Below, piece by piece: positions 9,689-16,546 of a stretch of DNA of 16,546 nucleotides. The stretch lies in contig PDHQ01000547.1 in assembly GCA_003339415.1 (NCBI GenBank), positions 1 to 16,546 of the forward strand, read 5' to 3'. How positions within the stretch are numbered: the stretch's first letter is position 1; the number at the start of each line of letters is the position of its first letter. The notes beneath the pieces were generated by a model. That model saw nothing but the letters and a program-made list of their open reading frames with translations, ran no database searches and had not been told where the DNA came from. The position numbers and the translations under genes were made by a program. Source of the stretch: Ophiocordyceps camponoti-saundersi (nom. inval.) (taxonomy: Eukaryota > Ascomycota > Sordariomycetes > Hypocreales > Ophiocordycipitaceae).

Positions 9689-9916
9689 TTATAAAGTAAT
9701 AGATACTTTATTAATAAAGTAAGTAATAGTCTTATAAAATACCTTTTATAAGATAATAGATATCTAGTATATAGGATTTCCGGTACTTTCTTAAAATACT
9801 TATTATAAGATAATAAATATCTTATCTTTAGAACTCCCGGTATTTCCCCGAAATATCGACTATAAGATAATAAATATCCTAGCTATAAGATACTAAGTAC
9901 TTTACCTTATTATACT
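9689..9916. repeat. 57-bp tandem repeat, four diverged copies
   Basis: Copies start at 9689, 9746, 9803 and 9860, exactly 57 bases apart. Each opens with (T/C)TATAAgaTAATAgATA-type sequence; copies 2 and 3 also share a central CCGGTA(C/T)TT or CCCGGTATTT block, and copies 1-3 end near AAATA. The period is 19 codons. In the minus frame, copies 2 and 3 are open (KYFKKVPEILYTRYLLSY; RYFGEIPGVLKIRYLLSY) and copy 1 is open with the same RYF...YLL pattern, while copy 4 has stops. In the plus frame each copy begins L.DN(R/K)Y with a stop at the same place. It may be a minisatellite or a decayed protein repeat. Confidence 0.85.
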
Positions 9917-10259
9917 CTTAGTATATTTAAAATTTCCTTTATTATAACGCGTTAAAATATTACTAATATAACTTAGTAACCTAAACCTTAAGATATAATA
10001 ATAATAAAGGCGATATATTAAGGTAAAGTATAATAGATTTTATAAAAAATATTAGAGATTTCTATAATTATAGCAGAGGAAGAAAAAGTAATAGGAAAAT
10101 ATATATATAAAAAGACCTCTCCTTTTAGATAGGTAAAAAGATATACTTCTTACTTTATATTACTTATAGTTTATTATTTACTTTAAGTAATATATTAAGA
10201 GCTACCTCGCCTTTTCTCTCTTTTCTTAGCTAGCTACTTTTTTCTTCCCTTATATACTT
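9917..10259. other. AT-rich spacer, no gene seen
   Basis: No frame or repeat of note. It holds ATATATATAT (around 10100) and a pyrimidine-rich run at about 10208-10255, again of the kind seen in LTR or leader sequences. The minus-strand protein remnant fades out near 10260. Confidence 0.5.
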
Positions 10260-10741
10260 TTAGGGTATATTATATTAAGTATAGCTTTAGCGTAAAGAGG
10301 ATAAAGGTAGCGTAAGGACTAATATTTAGCTTAATAAATCTAATCTTAAGTAAATAGTTAATAGTTTTCTTTTCCAAAAGTAAGTATTTTATAAGCGTCT
10401 TATAAGAAGAAAGTCTTATTAAGTTTAAAAGCTTTTTAAGTTTTAAGGTAATATTATAGCTAGGTTATAAACTAGTAAAAATATAAGCTTCCTTTTTACT
10501 AAAAAATCCTTTAAAGTATATAAGGGCTAAGGGAATTATATTATATATATAAGCGATATACTTAGGTTTTTCTTTTTAAGGGAATAGGATTTCTTACTAT
10601 ATATATATATATAGCTAGCCGGGCTTAGCTTTACAATTATAGTTAAGTTATTATAATTATATTTTAGCTTTATAAGGGTTATAAGTATTAGCAGGGTTAT
10701 CTTTTCTTATTATATATAATAAGGGTTTTATTATACTTCGC

Positions 10742-11377
10742 TAATAAGCTACTTTCTTAAAGTATTCTTATTTATATTATCGGTTTCCTAGTTATTCTAA
10801 GTTAAGGTCTAGGCTAGCTTCTTTTTCTTTATAAGCTATACGAAGTCTTTTTTCCTTTATAAACGCTAAAAGATCCGGTATTTACGCTTATCTTAATAAA
10901 AAAAGCGGTTCTAGCGTTTAGTATTTATTTAAACGGCTAATTTAGATTTCCGGTAAAAAGAGGCTTCTCTAATAATAAGATTAAGAGCAAGTATTTAATA
11001 AAGGCAGGTAAGTTATCTAGCTAAACTAGTTTCTAAGCTATATAGTTAAATAATAATCTTTTTTTAGCTATTTAAAAAAGGCTAATAAAGAGATCCTAAG
11101 CGTAATTAGTTACTTAGTATATTTCTAAAGGAAAATATTATCCGTTAATTATTAAGGTAATAATTAAATACTTATAAACTAAGCTAGCCTAATAGCCTTA
11201 AAAATTAATAAGGGGAATAAAATAAATAAGTATAAGCTTAGCTCTTAAGCGCTTTATTACTTATTTTATAAAATAATAACTAACTAGAAAATAAGCGTTT
11301 ACTCTAATATTATATAAGGTAAAAATATAAAAAGTAATATTATTAACTTAAACTTAACTATTAATAATAAATAACTC
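10742..11377 (-). pseudogene. retropepsin-like aspartic protease domain (degenerate)
   Basis: One minus-strand frame runs from 11377 to at least 10742 without an indel. ELFIINS opens it. LYNIRVNAYFLVSYYFIK follows, in which N-I-R-V (11311-11300) stands for the D-T/S-G-A catalytic motif after G to A and C to T changes. Further on come GY.ASLVYKYLIITLIINGQ, FPLEIY.VTNYA.DLFISLF (the family's 'V-T-x-L-x-x-x-x-L-I-L-G' strand), and KRLLFN. Next is NARTAFFIKISVNTGSFSVYKGKK (10918 on, quoted here as recognisable linker in fungal gypsy elements before RT). Protease would cleave the Gag-Pol precursor. It is in a different frame from the zinc knuckle. Confidence 0.68.
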
Positions 11378-11399
11378 TTTTACTTTTTATCTTATATAT

Positions 11400-12620
11400 A
11401 ATATTTTGAAAATTATTAAAGAGCTTTATAATAGTTTTACTTTTTTTTTAAATTAAAGTTATATTATCGAATAAAATTAAGTAAGAGTATTTAAACTTTA
11501 TAAACTCTCTTTATCTCTTATTAGTTAAGGTAATCTTTAGCTATATAGCCTTTTTTTTATAAATAAAATAAGTCTTATTTTCCTAATAAACTTTCTTTTT
11601 ATCTTTATTTAAAAGCTAGCTTTTCTAATATAAAGTTATAATTATAATTATAGTTTTTTTCATCTATATTATTAAAGTAATCTTATCGCTTTAATAGGCT
11701 TTTTATATAGCTTTTTAGCAGGTAAACTTTTTTTTCTAATAAAATATAGCGTTTTTTATATACTTATAGAATTCTTTATATATTATATATAAATTTTTAG
11801 CTTTTATAAAAAAGCTTAGGTTAAAGTTAGCCGGTAAATAATCTTAAAATATATACTTAATTTAAGCTAAAAAGACTTAGGTCTTAGCTATAAGGTAGTT
11901 AAACTTAGCGAGGAACTTTTAGATTTCTTACTTACTAATTAAGGAGAAGTTTAATTTATAAAGCTAGTTTATAGTCTTAGCGAATTTATTCGGATTTTTA
12001 TAAGCGAACTCGAAGTATTAAACTATCTTAGTTAATTTAAAAAAAAGCGTTTTTTTAAATTATATTAAGTTTTTAATAATTTATAAGCTTTCCTTTTTAA
12101 AATATAGAGTAAAATACTTATCCTATTTTATTTATTATAGAAGGTTATTTTATTCAACTTTTTATCTTTTAAGTTTATAAGAAAAGTATTAAAGTTTTTC
12201 TTTTTACTTAAGAATTTATTTACCTCCTTATAATAAACTTTTATAAAATTAAAGTAGGAGGGGTTTAACTATTTAACTAAGGTAATTAGCGTAAAGGTAT
12301 TCTAAGCGGCCTTTCTAGTTAAGATAAATATCTTTTTATTTATCTTAAATTAATTAATATTTCTTAATAAATATATTTATACTTAGGTTTTAATCTTAAT
12401 TTCTCTAAATTAACTAACTTTAAAGTTTTATAATCTACGCTTATAATTATATTATCTTTATATATAACTCTTATAATATAGTTATATTAGCTATATTTTA
12501 GAAAAAAGTAGCTATATTTATAATTTAGTTTTTACTAGAACCTTATTTTATTATAAGATTTAGTATCTTTAAGGTAAGTCTTCTTAATCGCTTAAAAGTT
12601 TATTTAGGGGCTTTAAATAT
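11400..12620 (-). pseudogene. Gag capsid and nucleocapsid protein (degenerate)
   Basis: The capsid part reads, from about 12316 downward, RKAA.NTFTLITLVK, then KVYYKEVNKFLSKKKNFN (12238 on) and LLYILKRKAYKLLKT. After a frame change it reads YFEFAYKNPNKFAKTIN.LYKL, KFLAKFNYLIAKT and IKYIF.DYLPANF. This matches the Ty3-type Gag pattern 'A-x-x-x-L-x-G-x-A-x-x-x' ... 'F-x-D-P-N-x-x-x-x-A' ... 'L-x-Q'. A nucleocapsid zinc knuckle follows at 11530-11570. Two indels both fall in A runs of the minus strand: A7 at 12050-12056 and A8 at 11551-11558. Gag would form the particle shell and bind element RNA. Stops are TAA/TAG only. Confidence 0.72.
11530..11570 (-). other. CCHC zinc knuckle, mutated and frameshifted
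   Basis: On the minus strand TAT-TTT-ATT-TAT (11570 to 11559) corresponds to C-F-I-C with both Cys codons changed from TGT to TAT. Eight A residues follow (11558-11551), then GGC-TAT-ATA-GCT-AAA-GAT-TAC (11550 to 11530) corresponds to G-H-I-A-K-D-C. Spacing is C-x2-C-x4-H-x4-C if the A run had nine bases instead of eight. All metal ligands are lost by CpA/TpG changes. This is the nucleic-acid-binding element of retroelement Gag. Confidence 0.7.
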
Positions 12621-12894
12621 ATATCTTAAAGCTAATTATAATTTAGGTTTTAGTTATATATAAGTTCTTTTCTATCTTATATAAGGATATAAAAGTTAGG
12701 TATATATTCCTTAATTACTTATTAGTAAAAAGTAAGCTTAAAATATTATTATAGCTAGGATATACTAAGTAAATAATAATATTAATATTATAAATAAAGA
12801 TTCTAAGCTAAGGAGAAAGGAAAAAAAAGAGGAAAAACTCTTATAAGCGAAATCTTAGTAAAATATATAAGGGTATATATTAATAAAGATAGGA
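12621..12894 (-). other. leader-like region upstream of minus-strand Gag
   Basis: No protein-like frame is recognised. A 28-base pure purine tract at 12810-12837 (a pyrimidine tract on the minus strand) and a TATA-like run TATATA (about 12886) suggest an LTR or leader of the minus-strand element, in the same style as 5192-5240. No LTR pair was identified. Confidence 0.3.
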
Positions 12895-13065
12895 GAGGGC
12901 ATCGTAAAATTTAAGTAAGGAAGTGATTATATTTTCTAGTAATTTCCCCTAAAGTCCTTTTTAAGTAATTTTATAATAAGGTTTCTTTAGGTTATATAAT
13001 TATAATTAGAAATCTTTAGAAATTACTATAAAATATTATAGGGGAAATCCTTATAAGTGGTAGCG
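12895..13065. repeat. imperfect inverted-repeat segment with some surviving CpA/TpG
   Basis: TAGTAATTTC at 12937-12946 has its reverse complement GAAATTACTA at 13019-13028, and TTTCCCCTA (12943-12951) has TAGGGGAAA at 13039-13047. The two pairs overlap on the left but are shifted on the right, so this is not one clean hairpin. Isolated TpG/CpA remain at both ends (GCATCG near 12899, AAGTGAT near 12921, AAGTGG near 13056). It could be a decayed MITE or part of an LTR. Confidence 0.4.
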
Positions 13066-14169
13066 CGTAATACTTATTATACCCTTTTTTTAGTTAAAAA
13101 AAGAGTTAAACTTAACCTTTTTAAAGCTTTTTTTTCTAAGCGTCCTTATTAGAATAAGCTTATAATTATAATATCCTATTATTATTATAATAAATAAGCT
13201 TATAAGTAGTATTCCTAATAGCGTAAAATATATTTTATTTAAATTTTTAAGCTTATTACCCTTAGCTTTATTTATAATAGGGCCTTTATTTAGCTTAATA
13301 TTATTTATCTTAACTTTTATAAATAGATTATTTTATTATTTAAATAAATTAATAAAGAATATATATATTATAATTTAATTAAGACGTATTATTTTATTAT
13401 TCTATTCCTCTTTATTTATAAGTTTTTTAATTACTTTATTTATTATAAAGTTTTAAGCGTTAGCTTCTTATTATAATACCTTAGTAATAAATTTAAAGTT
13501 TATTTCTTAAAAGCTATTATAAAAATAGTTAAAATACTTATAGAAAGTTTCGCGTTTATTAAATATTATATCTTAAGTTAAAAGAACGCGATTTTTACTT
13601 AATAGCTATATCCGATAAATATAAGTTAACTTATAGCTTATTAGGAAACTAATCTAAGCTTTAAAGTTAAGTTTCTATAATTATTTATACTTAAGTTTAG
13701 CTTCTATAATTATAGCGTAAGCTTTATACTTATAAATATATAGATAAGCTAAATAAGGCTTTTTCCGAAAAATTCCCTTATATAAGGTTTTTTACCTATT
13801 CGCTTTTAAGGTATTTTATTATAAAGGTAAATAATAGACTTAAATTTCTTATACTAAAAGGCTATAAGAAGTTATCCCCTTATCGCCCTTACTTTTATCT
13901 TTAAAATACCCTTAACTTTTTTAGCTTTACTATTTTATTTTTATATATAAGGTATAGAGAACTTAATCTTAATATTCTTTATTTTTAGGTAATTATAAGC
14001 TTTTAAATAGTTTTATATTTTCTTATTTATCTTAATTATTTAAACTTTAAAGTTATATTAATATATAAACTATTTAAATACTAATTATAAGGTATTTAGT
14101 ATTATTAATAAAGTCCTATCCTGAAAATAATAATCCTAAATATAGCTTATATTAGGGTTTAAAATTAGT
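13066..14169. other. AT-rich stretch, no assignable gene
   Basis: Short protein-like runs occur on both strands, for example + strand KLKERDFYLIAISDKYKL near 13575-13630, but the minus strand over the same bases is about equally open. No known motif was found. Near-direct copies of AAGTTTCTATAATTAT and TAGCTTCTATAATTAT lie at about 13668 and 13698. A single TTAGGG occurs at 14152-14157. Confidence 0.45.
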
Positions 14170-14171
14170 TA

Positions 14172-14341
14172 GTGACTTTTTAGTCTTTTTTTAGTTAGTT
14201 AGGACTAACTAACTAAAGTCCCTATTTTTAAGGACTAAATTTAGTCCTAACTAACTAAAGTCCTTATAGTGACTAATTTTAGTCTGTTAGTTTTAGTCTT
14301 TAGTTAGTTAGTAACTAACTAAAGACTAAAAAATTAGTCAC
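14172..14341. mobile_element. TA-flanked palindromic MITE, not RIP-mutated
   Basis: The 170-bp element starts GTGAC (14172-14176) and ends GTCAC (14337-14341), flanked by TA on both sides (14170-14171, 14342-14343), as in Tc1/mariner-type insertions. The terminal inverted repeat continues inward: left GTGAC-TTTTTAGTCTTT against right AAAGACTAAAAA-ATTA-GTCAC, with a 4-base difference. Inside are TTAGTTAGTTAG at 14191-14202 with CTAACTAACTAA at 14205-14216, a perfect 16-bp palindrome GGACTAAATTTAGTCC at 14232-14247, an internal copy of the end (TAGTGACTAATTTTAGTC, 14267-14284), and a 41-bp palindrome at 14291-14331 with 20-base arms around G14311. It has no coding capacity, so a non-autonomous element. 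TpG/CpA at its ends and inside are intact. Confidence 0.8.
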
Positions 14342-14343
14342 TA

Positions 14344-16284
14344 GCGTTAATTATTTTTTTTTATTTTTAAAAAAAGCTTAGTAAAAGGCGCTTCTAAATA
14401 GTATTTTTTTTATATTTTTAGCTATTTTACTTCTTTTTTAATAAAAAGTTAAAGATAATACTTTTTTAAAATATATTTTTAAAAAATATTAAGAAGAAAA
14501 AAACGTTAATAAATTATATAATAATATAAAATAGTTTTAAAAAATAGATAGATCTTATTATAGCTTAAAATTACTTTCTTTATAATTTTACCTATTTTTT
14601 TATAATTATTATAAAAATATTAATAGAAATAAAATAGGTATTTTAAGAATTTATTATAAGTATATAATAGTTATATATTAATAATACTTAAAGATTATAT
14701 TACTTATAATATTATTTAATATAAGATTATATTTTTTTTCTATTTTTAAATAAATTATTAAAAAAGATAATAAATATTATATTTACTACCCTATACTAAG
14801 TACTAAAAAGACTAATATTTATTTTTAATACTTAATTAAAGATAAATAAATAGTTAAAAAATTTACTAAGAAAGAAAAAGGTCTCTTTTATATAATATCT
14901 TCTTTTTAGCTTAGTAAGCTTACTATAACCTTAGTTATAAATTATTTTCTATTTTTTACTCTTTTTTCCTTATAAAGTTTTTTTTTAATATAGTAAACTT
15001 AAATACGGATAAAATTTTTATTTTTTCTAAATATAATTTCTTTAATATTAGCATTAAAAAGATAAATAAAATCTTTTTAAGTAATAGATTTTCTAAGCTT
15101 TCTTATAAGATTTTTTTCTTAAAATTATAACTATTAATTTATTTATTTTTTTATTATTAATTTTCTAAGATTTTTTTTATTTAAATAAAAGATTTAAAAG
15201 AATAGCTAATAATAGCTTTATAATTATAAGAAAATTATAGCTTATAGCTTAAGAGTATATATATATTTTTTTATTTTTTTATTTTTTTATATTTTTATAT
15301 TTACTTATATCTTATTTATAAAATATATAAAATTAAGAGAATAAGTAGCTACTTTCTATAATTATTTTTTTAATTTTAATAATATAGTATTAAGTTAAGA
15401 ATAAATATTATAAAAAATATAAGTAAGCTTTAAAAGCTAAAATAAAGTTTTTCCTATTTTTAATCCTTATTTTATCTTACCTTATATTACTTTTTTAAAA
15501 TCCTTAAGTTAAGAAGAGTACTTTACCCCGCGGTAGCTACGTAGAATATACTTTAGTAAGCTATAAAAATATATCTCTATTTCCTTTTAGAATTAATTTA
15601 AAATAGGTAATAAATAGCTAAAATTCTAAAAAAAATATAGTATATAGAATAAGCTATAAGGAATCTTATTTTATTTTTATTTTTATTTTTACCGCTTTTT
15701 CTTAGTTTTTTCTTAAAGTTAACGTAAGAGAGCTCTTTATACCTACCCCTTTTTATAAGTAATATAAGGTTTAAAGTAAACTTTTAAACCTTACTATTAA
15801 AAATTATTCTAAAAATATAAGGAAAGTATATTTTAGAAAAGTAGGTTTACGACCGGATACGCGACGTAAGGCGCTTTTCCTAGCGTATTACTAAGTACCC
15901 TTACTTACTTTCCCTATATTTAGAAAAATTTTCAAAGTCTCCCTTTTTTTTTAATAACTTAGTAGTTCTATAATATAACCTTAACTTTAAATTCCTCTTT
16001 TACTCTTAATTTTAACGCGATAAAAATAAAAAAGGTATCTTTAAGAAGCTCTTTCCCTAAAGATTTTAATAGTACTAACCGCTTTAAGCTTAGCGTCTCT
16101 AATATCTCTTAAAATAGAGATTATTACCTTAGTATATTAAGAAGCTATTTCTAATTTCCTACCTTTTTCTTAAGGTAAGCTACCTAAAAAAGCTATTTAA
16201 GTAAAAATACTAATTATTCTAGCTTTCTATTAGATTTTAAAAAGTATCGAGCGAATTAAAATATAACGAGCTATTCGATTTTAC
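14344..16284. other. very AT-rich stretch without recognisable genes
   Basis: 14344-15460 is the most A/T-pure part after the microsatellite, with long T and A runs and no usable frame. 15460-16284 has somewhat more C and G. Small CpG clusters remain at 15526-15543 (CCCCGCGG...CTACGTAG) and 15850-15883 (several CG in about 34 bases), but no frame, RNA gene or domain can be supported. Confidence 0.6.
15265..15288. repeat. short (ATTTTTTT)3 tandem repeat
   Basis: Three perfect copies of an 8-base unit, A followed by seven T, in a longer T-rich run. Probably replication slippage. Confidence 0.8.
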
Positions 16285-16546
16285 CCTTTTCCTCGAAAAA
16301 TAAATAAAAAGGGAAAAAAAAAGTAGAAAAAAAAATTAAAAATATAAGAAAAAGCTTATTATAAAGCTAGAAAATTAGTAGAATAACTTAGTAAACTTTC
16401 TTATAACGAAGAACTTAAATATAATAAAAAGCTAGTATTTAAATAGCGTATCTTAGCGTATAAAGAAACTACTTATAATTAAATATTACTATATTATAGT
16501 TTATTTTTAAAAAAAAGGCTTATTTCTCTTTTTAAAATCTTAAAAT
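16285..16546 (+). pseudogene. possible degraded reading frame, cut by the window end
   Basis: Frame 1 reads EKAYYKARKLVE.LSKLSYNEEL (16348 on), KYNKKLVFK.RILAYKETTYN and SLFLKKRLISLFKILK to the last base, with only a few TAA/TAG. The segment before 16348 is almost all Lys/Arg/Glu codons (A/G-rich 16310-16350). G-starting codons are fairly frequent in this frame. The composition suggests a basic, helical, perhaps DNA-binding protein, but A-rich sequence gives Lys-rich readings by default and I recognise no family. Confidence 0.28.

Larger units (their letters stand above)
10260..12620 (-). mobile_element. second LTR-retroelement remnant, Gag and protease only
   Basis: On the minus strand, Gag capsid, CCHC zinc knuckle and retropepsin-like protease follow one another from about 12620 down to 10740. 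Protein-like but unassigned sequence (for example KRKT.VYRLYI and LRYLYPLYAKAILNIIY) continues to about 10260. The order is that of the first half of a Ty3/gypsy element. The reverse transcriptase expected next is not visible between 10260 and 8800, so the copy is truncated, interrupted, or from a non-autonomous element. It shows the same CpA/TpG erasure as its surroundings and is in opposite orientation to the + strand chromovirus. Confidence 0.72.
1..16546. other. RIP-mutated AT-rich isochore (whole window)
   Basis: Seen: CpA and TpG are nearly missing along the window. Outside two short islands (327-473 and 14172-14341) I found only about fifty by eye, where an AT-rich sequence of this length should hold many hundreds. 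TpA is in great excess. CpG is not depleted (gcg, cgc and acg are common), nor are CpT and ApG. Known: RIP in Pezizomycotina changes C to T in duplicated DNA, preferring CpA, on both strands. Inferred: the window is heterochromatic repeat DNA of such a fungus. All in-frame stops in the recognisable pol frame are TAA or TAG, as expected from CAA, CAG and TGG codons. Confidence 0.93.

Noticed and set aside
10598..10613. (AT)n run as a regulatory or origin element
   Set aside because: Short and common in this composition; no supporting context.
1..16546. Mitochondrial genome or an AT-rich protist such as Plasmodium
   Set aside because: Those are AT-rich but keep CpA/TpG and open genes. Here CpA/TpG is specifically missing and retroelement frames are broken by TAA/TAG.

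Overview
The window is a stretch of ruined, very AT-rich repeat DNA. It looks like an AT-rich isochore of a filamentous ascomycete (Pezizomycotina) that has been through saturating repeat-induced point mutation (RIP). The evidence is the dinucleotide pattern: CpA and TpG are almost absent over about 16 kb, TpA is everywhere, and CpG, CpT and ApG remain common. ATG and TGA are therefore nearly absent and every old reading frame is full of TAA and TAG. I see no intact protein gene, no tRNA and no rRNA. The species cannot be told from this.

Layout. 1-127 is a perfect 8-bp microsatellite. 327-473 is a small palindrome-rich island that kept its CpA/TpG. About 481-4775 on the + strand is a dead Ty3/gypsy LTR retrotransposon of chromovirus type: protease, reverse transcriptase, RNase H, integrase, GPY/F and chromodomain can be read in order, mostly in one frame. 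A probable polypurine tract and LTR-like sequence follow (4992 to about 5340). From about 5300 to 8800 one + strand frame reads like a degraded long protein, but I cannot assign it. 8800-9688 is unassigned. 9689-9916 is a four-copy 57-bp tandem repeat. From about 12620 down to 10260, on the - strand, lies a second retroelement remnant with Gag capsid, CCHC zinc knuckle and retropepsin-like protease; I did not find its polymerase. 12895-13065 is a weak inverted-repeat segment. 14172-14341 is a clear MITE with TA flanks, built of palindromes and again not RIP-mutated. The rest, to 16546, is AT-rich filler with a possible reading-frame fragment at the right edge.

Reading the window as a whole: two unrelated LTR elements in opposite orientation were mutated by RIP, apparently soon after insertion, since the + copy has few indels. 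Two short MITE-like elements sit among them without RIP damage. That fits either the known length threshold of RIP or later insertion. The most informative points are the near-complete CpA erasure with CpG kept, the enrichment of surviving CpA in a GpCpA context, and the two palindromic islands. No new functional system is evident.
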